Source: Liquidambar formosana (lineage: Eukaryota; Streptophyta; Magnoliopsida; Saxifragales; Altingiaceae). Taken from it: DNA of 64,000 bases. Positions 9,400 through 19,481 of the stretch are shown here, in pieces (positions within the stretch are counted from its first letter, which is position 1; every line of letters begins with the position of its first letter). The notes beneath the pieces are model-generated. The model worked only from the letters and a program-made list of their open reading frames with translations, did not search any database and was not told the origin of the DNA. The stretch lies in assembly GCA_039720395.1 (NCBI GenBank), contig CM077824.1:32700759-32764758 (forward strand), given 5' to 3'. Both the position numbers and the translations under genes were made by a program.

Positions 9400-10424
9400 T
9401 CAAGTCCTTTTGATTTTCTTCAGAATTTCTTGGTTTGCTTTTTTCTCTTTTCTTTCAAGTCTTCGCTTCTTTCGCAAGTCATGGGCATGTGCTGCTTCCA
9501 CTGCTTCCAGAATGTCTTCCCTACAAAATCCAAGTCTTGTGTCCTTGATAAGGTCATAAATCCTTTTCCTGCGAATGGTTTCTCTTTCACCCAAGCTAGT
9601 CTTCAACCATGTCTTGTATTCAGGGCTCATGACATAAGGCCCATCAGTGTTTTCAACTCGAGTCAGTTTCAGTTGGTCAGTCCATCTAGTCTTGGCCCAC
9701 TTAACCATTGTGGGGCCCACAGGTTCGACAGAATGATCAAATACCACAGAAGTAGGTATGGTTTGCATGGCACCCAGTTGACGAAGGATTCTTGAAGTCC
9801 AATAGAAGGAAGTTGATCTCAACCCTATAAGCTTGACCATAGCACACCCAGAAGTTCGAAGAAGAATTTGTTCCTTGCATCCCCATATAAAGACAAACCA
9901 CTTAATGTTTCGCCATGAGAGTGTGTGAAAGTAGCCCAACCATTCCCTCAAAGAAAATTGACCAGGGAGTTCAACTCGACGGCAGCAGTAATGTTGAGGT
10001 TTGTATGGATTGATGGTGGTAAGAGACAAGAAGTTAAGCCTTTCAAAAAGGAAGTTGCTATTTCCATGAGATTCACCTTATGATCCTTCACAAATATGGA
10101 GGCCTCTTGTTGAGAAATCCCAAGGAAGTTGAAGAAGGAAATCAAGTAACTTGAGCGTGGAGTAGGGAGGATGAAAGGTCCTACAGGTGAAACTCCATAC
10201 AAAGCGCAGAACTCTTCCATTGTTGGGCATAGTTCTTCATAGTTGAAGCGGAATACATGAAGTTGGGGATCCCAAAAATATGTAGCAGCAGTAAGAAGAG
10301 TGGTTTCAAGCTTCACATGCATCAAAGAAAGCAACGGATCCAAGCAGTAGCGCTTGAACTCCTTCCTTGCCTCCGCACTCATAACCTTCAGAAAATCACT
10401 CAAGAGCTTGTCTAGGGCTTCCAT
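9400..10424 (-). pseudogene. Antisense gene 1 of element A, PMD-like protein with internal deletion
   Basis: Counterpart of the intact 428-codon gene at 57328-58614. The start ATG (10424) and stop (9400-9402) are kept, but 262 bp are missing at about 10044-10051, where the sequence jumps from codon about 126 to about 213 and shifts frame; the join sits in a short CTT/TTT match. A TATA-like box (TATAAAA, from 10480 downward) lies 56 bp before the ATG, and an 80-bp palindrome (10568-10647) 88 bp beyond that. It reads opposite to gag-pol. See the intact copy for function. Confidence 0.9.
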
Positions 10425-10567
10425 AACTTGCTCTCAATGAATGTTAGTAGGGTTTGAGACCCCTTGGATGTGCTTTTATAGGAAAAAATTCAGAAATCCG
10501 TGTTTTGGAAGGTGGAATCCCGTCAAAATAGGAAGTTTCCTAAAATCAGGCGAAACACCGCTTCGGG

Positions 10568-10647
10568 CTCGGGTGACCACCCAGGCCTGGGCGGCTAGCC
10601 GCCTGGGCCCAGGCGGCTAGCCGCCCAGCCCCAGGTGGTCACCTGAG
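10568..10647. promoter_or_regulatory. 80-bp palindrome upstream of antisense gene 1 (A)
   Basis: Outer arms CTCGGGTGACC / GGTGGTCACCTGAG; the core is TGGGCCCA between two copies of the 14-bp palindrome GGCGGCTAGCCGCC. The two halves match over about 41 bp with few mismatches. It lies between the two antisense genes, 88 bp before the TATA box of gene 1. TGGGCC is the plant site II/TCP type motif; factor binding is inference. Confidence 0.85.
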
Positions 10648-10901
10648 GCCGCCGTCTTGTTTCGCCCATTTTTGCCTTGTTATGCCTTCGTTTGGCCCTT
10701 TTGTGATGTTTTGACTTTTTTGTGCTTGATTTAAGCCCATTTTTCACTCAATACAAGATCATATCATTGCAATAAAGTTCGAACATAGATTCATCAAGTA
10801 TCCATAATAAAGGTTCAAGGTTGGGAATTGAAATTCCTAATTAGTACATAACAAGATAGATAGAAAGATTCCAAACATTCCTAACAAGAGGTGAGTGAAA
10901 C
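10648..10901. other. Spacer between antisense genes in element A
   Basis: About 250 bp between the stop of the PMD gene and the palindrome of gene 1; presumably 3' untranslated region of the PMD gene. No reading frame or repeat of note. It is conserved in D (56851-57104). Confidence 0.5.
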
Positions 10902-13569
10902 TCAATGATTTCCCATGGGCCTTCTCTTTCGACTTGGCCCGGCTCCATCATGGCTTGAACGAGGTGCTCTAGAAGGGGGCATATCCTGTGGTGGATTAGA
11001 TGATGATGCCTGTTGCAAAGAAAGATAATGAGTTAGGAGGGTAATGGTGCCAATCCTAGTTGAAAGCTAATAAGATGATCACTCACTTGGGGATTTAAGC
11101 GTGCTTCCAGAACTGAGTTCTCTAAACTCATTCGCACAAGATCCCTCCTCAATCCTTCATTGAGTTCAATGCATTCCTGGGCATACTCCCGTGGAACCTA
11201 GGAAAGTATAAACATGGTTAACAATAATGAAAGAATCCAATTTCAAGAAGATAAGAGTTTAGAACTCACATTCTCATAATATGGATCGATCTTGGGATAT
11301 TCATCGAATGGTGGATGGGTAATGTCAGTCTTCACAAATTTTGTCCCACTGCACAAGTTCACATACCAATTTAGTTGTGGGAGGGGTGGAGGTTGATTTC
11401 CTTCGAGGTCCTCATCCTCGTCATTGTAAGTCATCCTAGTGGCAGATCCAACTGTGGAGCTGTGTCCCCTTGCCCGTCGGCCCTGAAATTCAAATACTTG
11501 TCAAATGGAGTCTTTCTTATAATCTTAAAAAAAAGAGTTGAAGAGTGTGGGGAGCTCACCCCTTGAGGTGGGAGACCAGTGACCCTAGGATTCATCAGAT
11601 ATTGTCGACAGAAGGCAGTGTATTCTATGCGAGGGGAGGTGAATCCCTCAGCATCCCAACCCCTCAAAGCTTCTTCTAGTTCATCCCCCACTAGGTGGCT
11701 AGTATGCCTCATGTTCTCTGGTGGCATGGAAGGTGTCACAGCTGCATTCATATTTCCATGGACTTGTCTCAGGACTCGTTCCCCAAGATACCAGCATCTA
11801 CCTGTGGGGCCTTCAAAGAGGACCCTTTTGCTTGTCAACTCCAAACAAGAGGAGTACTTCTCGGGAAGCCTATGCTCCCACAGCCTCCATGGATCCCATT
11901 CCACCTGTTGAGTTTGAAATGAGAAATGAAAAAAGAAAGATAAAAAAGATAAAGAGAAAGAAAGATTTTACCATATCAGCAGTCAAGCTAGCAAGATATG
12001 CCCTTGCATGGGCATAATCGTGTCGATTGGAGGCTCTTGTAGCCAAGCAAGATGGAGCATAATTCTGAAGGATGGGCCATGACATGGCATCACTAGCAAG
12101 AGTTGGGCGACATATGTTCAGGTACTCGTAGTACCATATCTGGGGAAAACCAAAAAAAAATATATATAGATGAAATCATGTGTGTGTTAAGTTTCGGGAA
12201 ATAATAGAGAATTGAATGTTCTTTGTTTCCCAAACGAAAGGAAGTCCCCCAAAGTTCTTTGCAACTCCTCGGGACATGTCAGTCATGGAGCGATACATGT
12301 TTGCGAAAGCAGCTCCACCCCAATTGTATCTCCCAATTTTGTTCACATCTTCCATGCTAGCTAGCAACTCAAGTCGAGCCATGTCATTGGTGCCCGCAAA
12401 GAAGGTGCATGAAATCATGTAGAGCAAGAAAGCTCTCACAATGTATTTGGGATCCGTCCCCTCACTCTCTTCTTCAGTGGCAAAGGTATTGTAGAGCCAA
12501 GTACGGCGCACACCTTTTGGGCTTAGTTCCGCTTCAACCCCGAGTAGAGCTACTATGTAGTTCTGGTCCATGTTGGCTTGTTCGTAGTATTCCAAGCGCT
12601 TGCCTTTCAAGCTCAACCCAGTTATCATGGTGAAATCCTTAGGAGTCATGGTCATCTCCCCGAAGCTAAAATGGAAAGTGTTGGTGGTGTCCCACCATAG
12701 CTCTGTCAAGGCAAACAATGCTTGCCTATCCCATTGCTCGTTCCATAGAGCATCTAGGAAAGGCCCAAAACCCGCCTTCTTTACTATCTTGCGAGCACGT
12801 GGTTGGGCATGTTCCATATATCTCCACCATGAGATGAGCCCCTTTATTGATGTCCTTGTACGGAGACTTTGGAAGTCGGGCTATGTCAAAAGATTGTGTA
12901 TTGAGTTAGCATTGAAAACATAGAGATATTGGGCATACATTGGTAATTGATTTCAAATGGTTTTCCAAAAGTTTTAAAATATGGGTTTTGATTCATGAAA
13001 TGAATTAGAAATGAATGCCCATGACTTTGTGTATTCAAATTCATTGATTTTGTAAGGATTGAACATGTTTTTGCCTTTCGAGCATTTTGTCAAACACTTG
13101 GTGTGTGACTTGTTTTCAAGCATTGAAATGAAAGATTTTTGTATACCAAATCCTTGCCAAGACCATTTGACTTTGTTCTACAATGCAAACCAATTGATTT
13201 TTCAAGAATTGAACATGTTTTTGTCTCTTTGGCATTTTATCAAACACTTGGTGGGCATCTTTTCTCAAGCATTGGGAAACAAGCTTTTTGCACATTCAAT
13301 CCTTGCCAAATCAATGAACTTGGCTTAACAATGATAGAAACAATCAAAAGAAGATCATGGGAATGCATTTTATCCAATAGAAATCAAGATTTCAAGATAA
13401 ACATGTTAAGTTGGGAAGAACTAACCTCATGTTGGGAATGGAGGTATGAGAGATGCTTCTTAGGTTCAAGCAACACCTTGTCTTGGGATGCATCATAGAT
13501 TGGTGCCTTGTATGTATTCTTGATCACATAATATGGATACTTGATGTTGGAATCATTGCTAGAAGCCAT
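10902..13569 (-). pseudogene. Antisense gene 2 of element A: seven-exon plant-mobile-domain protein, one splice donor lost
   Basis: Exons on the minus strand, by GT-AG borders and frame: 13569-13426, 12880-12228, 12139-11972, 11904-11560, 11482-11270, 11197-11087, 11009-10902 (TGA 10904-10902). All introns are phase 0 and the exon lengths match D. The second exon has the plant mobile domain (PMD) signature: WWDTTNTFHFSFGEMTMTP followed by DFTMITGLSLKGK. The full product would be about 580 residues. The one clear lesion is loss of three bases (GGT) at the end of exon 2, which removes the donor of intron 2, so the frame reads into the intron and stops at 12176. PMD proteins in Arabidopsis (MAIN, MAIL1) act in the nucleus in transposon silencing and growth, and PMD is known from plant transposons. 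Function of this copy is unknown. Confidence 0.88.
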
Positions 13570-13866
13570 TATTGGTGGTTGAGCTTGTATGTGAGAAAAA
13601 TGGGTTTGATAAGAAAGATGATGAATGTGATCTTGCAACTTGATGATTGATGCTTGTTTTTGTTGTTGAATGACTTGTTCTTGATGCTATTTCATGCACA
13701 CAACTTGAATTGCAAGTGAAACTTTGATTGAGAATATGTATGTGAGAATTTGGAGAAGGATGGAGTGAGTTCTAGAGAGAGAAGCTCTCTATTTTCGAGC
13801 TTGGAGGCTTGAATGCACAAATGGGGAGTCAAGGGTTTAAAAACCCTCAAACTGGGCAGCACCAGC

Positions 13867-13943
13867 CTCGGGTAACCGCCCAGCATGGGGCGGCAAGCGG
13901 CCTGGGCTTGGGCGGCAAGCCACCAGCAGCCAGGTGGTCACCC
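13867..13943. promoter_or_regulatory. Palindrome upstream of the antisense PMD gene (A)
   Basis: A variant of the GC-rich palindrome: CTCGGGTAACCGCCCAGC on one side, GGTGGTCACCC on the other, centred on GGCCTGGGC with GGCGGCAAGC repeats. It lies about 20 bp before a TATA-like GTTTAAAAAC (13836-13845) and about 300 bp before the PMD start codon at 13569. The right outer arm ends CACCCCCC, so the last CGAG is lost in A; D keeps it. Confidence 0.7.
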
Positions 13944-14380
13944 CCCCTTGCTCGCTCCGTTGCGCTCGTTTGGCCTTTGCTCGCCTATTCGCGCTTTTGA
14001 ACCCTCTTTGAGATGAAATCTCAAGCATGTTTTGAGTTGAAAAATGAATAAATATCTTGACTTTGTTTGACATGAAATGATTTGAATGAGATTGCATTGG
14101 TGGCCCTTGTGTGGGCATGGCATGCTAGTAGGGTTGAACAACCCTCTCTATGCATATGCTTTTGATCATTAGGGATGAATTCCCTCCTATGTCACTATGA
14201 TTTGTTGTCATTTGGGATAAAGATACCTTCCCTATATGCATGTGAATGATTGCTTTCATGAGATAATTGTGTCTCCTATATGAGTTGGTGTTTGAGTTGA
14301 GGCATGAATAGCCTCCATGTGAGATGACTTGGTGAACTTGTTGTGTGTTGGTGAGTAGAAGCTTACCTTTGTCTTGATGA
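13944..14380. other. Non-coding spacer in element A before the tandem repeats
   Basis: AT-rich sequence with no credible gene, conserved in reverse in D (about 53400-53827). Nothing further recognised. Confidence 0.4.
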
Positions 14381-14384
14381 CTTA

Positions 14385-14815
14385 GTGAGAGAAAGATGCA
14401 ATCTTTCTCATGATTACATGCCTACCTTGATGACTTGAAAGATGCAATCTTTCCCCATGACTTGTGTTTACCTTGATGGGTTGATTATGAGAAGGACGCG
14501 GTCTTTCTCATGCTATGTGTTAACCTTGACGGTTTGAGCAAGAGAAGGACGTACTCTTTCTCTTGTTATGTGATTACCTTGATATTTGAATGATAACCTT
14601 GATGGTTTGAATATGAGAAGGATGTATCTTTCTCATGTTTTGAGATAGCCTTGATGGCTTCCTGTGGTATGTGTTTACCTTGATTGACTTGAGCAAGAAA
14701 AGGACGTGACCTTCCTCGTGCTATGTGATTACCTTGACAATTGAATGACAACCTTGATGGTTTGAATATGAGAAGGATGTATCTTTCTCATATTTTGAGA
14801 TAGCCTTGATGGCAT
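14385..14815. repeat. Imperfect tandem repeat with about 155-bp units (A)
   Basis: The words GAGAAGGATGTATCTTTCTC and TGAGATAGCCTTGATGGC recur (14641 and 14797, 156 bp apart), each GAGAAGG...CTTTCTC pair forming a small hairpin. Copy D has about four 155-bp units (52776-53300), so copy number differs between elements. Confidence 0.75.
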
Positions 14816-14820
14816 AGTGT

Positions 14821-15279
14821 TACCTCATATTATTCACCAGTTGTCACTGGTGTAGTATGGGAAGACCTTTCATCGAACGAAGTTCGATGTAAGCTATGGA
14901 TACCTCATACTATTCACCAGTTGTCACTGGTATAGTATGGGAAGACCTTTCATCGAACGAAGTTCGATATAAGCTATGGATACCTCGTACTATTCGCCAG
15001 TTGTCACTAGCATAGTATGGGAAGACCTTTCATCGAACGAAGTTCGATGTAAGCTATGGATACCTCGTATTATTCACCAGTTGTCACTGGTGCAGTATGG
15101 GATGTGATTACCTTGATAATTGAGTAATAACCTTGACGGTTTGAATATGAGAAGGATGTATCTTTCTTATATTTTGGGATGGCCTTGATGGCATAATGTT
15201 ACCTCGTACCATTCACCAGTTGTCACTGGCATAGAATTGGAAGACCTTTCATCGAACGAAGTTCGATGTAAGCTGTGGA
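14821..15279. repeat. 80-bp tandem repeat with two hairpins per unit (A)
   Basis: Units start at 14821, 14901, 14981 and 15061 (the last cut short), with another at 15200-15279. Each unit holds CCAGT-TGTC-ACTGG and CATCGAAC-GAA-GTTCGATG, two perfect short hairpins. It lies just upstream of the 3' LTR. D has fewer units at 52550-52760. Confidence 0.85.
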
Positions 15280-15487
15280 TACCTCATCTTGTTCCCCAGT
15301 GAAACTGGTATACAGTATGAGAGGAGTTCTGTAGAACTTATGAAGAGTACCTTTGTGCTTGTGTATGATGAATTCGAAGAATTCAATGATATGTTCACCC
15401 TCTTTTCCCCAGTGGGTCTTGATTAAATCAATTCCCCGGGCAAAAATGGGTTGTTCTTTTGGTCATTGGCTTGCAAGTGAAACTTGC

Positions 15488-15505
15488 TCACCAATGAGGG
15501 GCTTC
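15488..15505 (+). other. Element A polypurine tract region
   Basis: CACCAATGAGGGGCTTC directly before the 3' LTR start (TGTCACACC), with the purine run ATGAGGGG as likely plus-strand primer. It is weaker than many tracts, but the same sequence precedes the LTR of D (52317-52331, reversed). Confidence 0.55.
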
Positions 15506-16212
15506 TGTCACACCCCATTTTTGCCACCTTAGCTAGGGTTTGTCATTGCATGTGTCTTTTTGTTTCCTTTTTGAGTCTAGTCTTTTGCATTGAGTTTCTA
15601 GGGTCCTAAGGATGGTGTGTATGAATTTTGGTTCGATTTGGAGTTGATCTCGAGGGTTAATAAGAACTTTTGTGACTTGAGGGGCATAACCGTCTTTTAG
15701 GTCACAAACTTTCCATTTGACCTTGAGAGGATCTCCAAGTTGCCAATTGGAGTTCATATGGTTGCATTTGAGGTATTTGTGGGTTCAATTCGATGAATTG
15801 ATGGTTCGGGGTTAGAATGGCTCAACAAGGCTCAGGTCGGCTAAGAGACCTACTTCGGGTTAGCTCGAATTGGTTCATGATTTTCACTCTATGACTACTC
15901 ATTTGACCTTGATTGGTCTTAATTTCATCCCCAAATGTGTTTAGGGAGGTTAAATTTCGAATTAGAAAGCATTCGGTGCGACCCTATGTGCATACCTAAG
16001 CTAAGCGATGGTGAGGCATAGCGGTTAACCACCTTTGTAGGGCCCAACCATGCAGCCATGGCTAGGGTTTCTTTCCCTCAAGTGACTCAAATTACATTCC
16101 CCTTCGAAACACGGTCGTTTTGGCTTTCGTTTCGTCAAAATCGGAGTTGATTTGGGCCCTGAAACACATTTGGAAGTCGAAGGGGTAAAAAATGGGCTGA
16201 AGCTGACATGGC

Positions 16213-16292
16213 CTCGGGTGACCACCCAGGCCTGGGCGGCTAGCCGCCTGGGCCCAGGCTGCTAGCCGCCCAGCCCCAGGTGGTCACCCGAG
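16213..16292. promoter_or_regulatory. 80-bp palindrome in the U3 of element A
   Basis: CTCGGGTGACC ... GGTCACCCGAG around TGGGCCCA with GGCGGCTAGCCGCC on one side and a one-base variant on the other. It ends 188 bp before the TATA box at 16480. Confidence 0.85.
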
Positions 16293-16478
16293 CCACTTTC
16301 CTTTTTTGAGCTTTGACGCGGCTCCTTCCCTATTTCCTCGGATTTGCTCGCCTTTAGCCGCCATTTAACCCTAATTTCAGCCTTATTTGACCTACTTGAG
16401 CCCCAAGGGAACCTCTAAGAGCCCTTGGATCAATCCCTAGGGTTTTAATCCCAACCATTGAGGGTTTTCCCTCAATCC

Positions 16479-16488
16479 CTATAAATAC
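16479..16488 (+). promoter_or_regulatory. Element A LTR TATA box
   Basis: CTATAAATAC in the U3; the equivalent box in C is at 47203-47212. It should set the start of the genomic RNA a few tens of bases downstream; the start site itself was not identified. Confidence 0.75.
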
Positions 16489-18608
16489 CCCCTTATACTA
16501 CAGCAATAGGGGGGGACTGGGAGGCAATTTCTGAAGTGTGAGGCATGTGTGAGACTTGGAGGCTATGGCAGCCATCCTTAGGGTAGTTTAACCTAAACTT
16601 TGAGTGAGAAAGTGTGAGAGAAAGCTTGAAGGAGGGCTGGAGCATTGCTTGAAGGCGTGAAGGAAGGAACTCCCAGCAGTACACAAGAGAAGGAGGACTA
16701 CCTACAGCAGCAAAAAGATACTTCACCATAGGTATTCCCCCCTTCCTCCTCTTCTCTCTTTTAAAGTTATGGTTTTGCATAGAATAGGATGATTGCATAT
16801 CAAAGCTGGTGTTTTTATCATGTCTTGATGCTTCCACTGGTATGTATGCATGTTTAGGATCATATTCATGGGCTGTTTAGTATGCTAGGATGCTATTCCA
16901 TGTGATTTACTGCATGTTTGGGACTTTAGGGTTTCTTAGGTGCTGAAAATGGTTTTCTGCATGAAATAACTTTTTTGCATATTAAAGCTTGTGTTTTTAT
17001 TGTGTTTTGCTATTTCTATTAGTTAGTATACATGATTAGGATAATGTTCATGGGCTGTTTAGTATGCTAGGATGCTGTTCCATGTGATTTAATGCATGTT
17101 TGCAATTCTAGGGTTTCTCTTGTGTTGAAATTAGGTTTTTACTTAGAATAGCTATATTTCATGTGCAAGCTTGTGTTTTTATCATGTGTTGATGCTTCTA
17201 TTGATTAATATGCATGATTAGAATGATGTCCACGATGAGTTTTGCATGATTTAGAGTTATTTTATGTGATTTTGAGCACAATTGTGATTCTAGGGTTTCA
17301 TTCTCCCTTGTATTAGGAAAGTTGCATATAGCATGATAGCTTAGGGTTTTTCCTTGTGTTTTCTTCATAGTTGATATATATGTGCTGCATATTTGATAAC
17401 TATAATATTTTTCTGCATTCATAGTAGTGGATTTTAGGTTTTTTTTGCATGTCATTGCATGTAGGGTTGAATTAGGGTTTTAGTTAGCTTATGATTCATG
17501 TTGTTGCATGACTTGTGGTTGATTTTAAACCTTATTTCAATTCTGTCCAGATCTGTTATTTGTCCTTGATATGATATTTTGAGCATGTGTTAGCCCATGT
17601 TTGGGCATGATAATGGCTTGATTTGGAATCTAGTTTGTTTGGTTGGTATTTTTGGTATGTTTTGCATGGAAATTGCAGGTGTTTTGACAGGTACAACAGG
17701 TGCAACTACCCCACCAATGTGGGGTGGTTATTTTGGCTATTGTGAGATGAAATCTTACAAATAAGGTAATTACCCTATGCAATAGGGTGGTTACTTTGAC
17801 AGGTTGCTTTTACTTAAGGTAAGTAGGGTGTGAGGGTGCCCCAATTCACCCTTCTTTCCTTTCTTTGAAACTTTCCCTTTCTCCCCCCCTAGGGTTGTTT
17901 CCTAATAGAGGGGTATGGTAGATTCTATAGTTTCCTTTCAATAAAAAATACCTTTTAAATCAAGGTTTCCATTTCTTATCAAAGTCCCATATTTTACCAA
18001 AAATCTTTTGAGAATCATTTATTTTGGAAACTTACCATGTTTTACTTGAAAGGAAACTTAGGGTTTACCATAGGCCTTGATTAGGTTATAACCCTATTCC
18101 CTTTCGAACTACGTGGACTTTGATCCATGTATTTCCATACATGGTACGTAGGCGCTCCTTGTGAGGTTCAAGTCCGCCCTAGGATACTAAGTATCCTAGG
18201 TTTTCTCCCCCCTCTTTCTTTTTCTGTTTTTCTTTGATTTACTTGATTATATGGATGAATGGATGAATGATATGCATGCTGTCTTGTGATGATAACTGTT
18301 GATTTGTGTGTGATTAAGACTTTGATTTAGCCCAATTAAATTAAGAGACCATTTAGGGCGATATGGGTGCCTATAGGCTTTGCCTAGAACCTTCCCATAT
18401 CGTAACTTAGCCTCCGAATCCCCGATTTCTCTGGTTTCCAAAAGATCATTTGCCTTTCCATTTTAAATATGGAGTCAATCTTTTGTTTTCCTAAAACAAA
18501 ACTGTTTTTTAGGGTTTTCCTTGTTTCCTTTAAAAAATAAGGTGGCGACTCCTTTTCCTTTTTCAAACCTAAAACCCCTCGTGGGCCTTAACTTTTTTAG
18601 GGTTCACA

Positions 18609-18830
18609 GGTAGCTCGACCAACACGACATACAAAAGTGATGCTATTAAATTCAATGGTTCTGACATAAGGTTTTGCATCTCCCTCGTATACTATGTTGG
18701 TTTTATCAAGGTCAAAGCGTGGTATTTGGAAATAAATTGAGCTAGCAATGGGGAGAAGACAGAAGGAATGGAAGAAGAAGAGAAAATGAGTAAATGGAGA
18801 AGTAGGTGATTTGTAGAAATAGGCGGCCAT
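18609..18830 (-). pseudogene. L-type lectin receptor-like kinase gene, first 74 codons, cut by element A
   Basis: The only host gene seen. From the ATG at 18830-18828 the product has a hydrophobic signal peptide (FLFFFHSFCLLPIASS) and then the start of a legume-lectin domain: IYFQIPRFDLDKTNIVYEGD, IEFNSITFVCRVGRAT. The pattern FQIPRFD...NI-YEGDA...VCRVG-AT is typical of L-type lectin receptor kinases at the plasma membrane, whose kinase domain would follow. After codon 74 the frame runs into the LTR of A (inverted relative to the gene), adding CEP and then LTR sequence. The junction carries the GGTAG duplication, so A inserted here directly. The rest of the gene must lie left of the window. 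An earlier in-frame start at 18887 is possible but is not a better start. It could also be a soluble lectin gene; the signal looks more like a receptor kinase. Confidence 0.8.
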
Positions 18831-19235
18831 TACGCATGAGAGAGAGAGAGAGAGATTTATTTGGGACAAGCAGCAGAGGTACTGCAAGCAACTAGCACCG
18901 GAACTGATTATATATCAGTTCTTGTGTGTGATTATATCTTGTTTCTCACGTTTCACCTACCACATTTAGTCTTCTATATATATATATTTTTAGGAGAAGC
19001 ACCCTGAAAACGGCAGCATCTCCCTGAAAACCACAAAGAAAGACTCTGTTTGCAGATTGATTGCCGACTCAACAGTGTCAATGCTCAAATGAATTAAAAT
19101 TGCGGGACTCACGAGGTCAATTTTTAGCCTGAAAAACCAAAGAAAGACTTTTTTTTTATAAGCACTAAAGGAAGAATTTGGTCATATTAATGTTTATTTA
19201 TTTATTTATTAGCTTTATGTTTATTCTATTCTATA
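18831..19235 (-). promoter_or_regulatory. Presumed 5' untranslated region and promoter of the lectin-kinase gene
   Basis: Directly upstream of the ATG on the minus strand is a CT-rich microsatellite (GA repeat 18838-18856 on plus), common in plant 5' leaders, then a run of TA (about 18975-18988) that could act as TATA box about 150 bp before the ATG. No gene is seen on either strand. This is low-copy-looking sequence, unlike the retrotransposons around it. Confidence 0.45.
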
Positions 19236-19430
19236 GTATATGTTAGGGGTGTTAATGGTTTTGGTTAAAACTGAGAACCAAACCGAACTAAATCGAACCG
19301 GGTGGTTTGGTTTGGTTTTTTTGTCATTAGGTTTGGTTATGGTTTTAATTTTAGAAAACCAAACTCAATTAGTTTGGTTTTTGTTTTCAGTTTTAAAAAA
19401 CCAAACCAAACCAAAAAACCGAAAAATATA

Positions 19431-19481
<51 letters not shown>

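Larger units (their letters stand above)
1..18608 (+). mobile_element. Element A: Tat-lineage Ty3/gypsy LTR retrotransposon, 5' end outside window
   Basis: Order seen: end of 5' LTR (1-1184), primer-binding site (1188-1206), leader, gag, protease, RT, two RNase H domains, integrase, A-rich tract, two antisense genes, tandem repeats, purine-rich tract, full 3' LTR (15506-18608). The dual RNase H, the intron-like gap before RT and antisense genes after integrase are known Tat-lineage traits. There is no extra ORF before gag, unlike classical Ogre. The two LTR stretches that can be compared (1-1184 and 17426-18608) differ by about six substitutions and one single-base indel by eye, so the insertion is recent. 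It nevertheless carries a stop in gag, a stop between gag and protease, and a frameshift in pol, so this copy is not autonomous. A target duplication GGTAG lies right after the 3' LTR at 18609-18613; its partner is outside the window. Confidence 0.95.
15506..18608 (+). repeat. Element A 3' LTR, complete (3103 bp)
   Basis: Starts TGTCACACCCC and ends GGTTCACA. U3 holds the 80-bp palindrome (16213-16292) and a TATA box (16480). The last 1183 bp match the 5' LTR end. The 3' end borders the host duplication GGTAG. No LTR-internal gene is seen; the reading frames in it are not supported. Confidence 0.95.

Noticed and set aside
10568..10647. Palindrome read as a bacterial-type intrinsic terminator
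   Set aside because: There is no T-run after the stem, it lies upstream of TATA boxes, and the genome is a plant's.
11375..12923. Plus-strand frames over the antisense PMD gene in A (and minus-strand ones in D)
   Set aside because: They are the complement of PMD exons and cross its splice sites; the PMD reading has conserved domain and introns.
14380..15280. Regular repeats with spacers resembling a CRISPR array
   Set aside because: Units are contiguous 80- and 155-bp tandem repeats without unique spacers, inside a plant retrotransposon.
18247..18441. Small frames such as METREIGDSEAKLRYGK in the LTR ends
   Set aside because: They recur because LTRs recur; they coincide with hairpin-forming R/U5 sequence and differ between families through indels.
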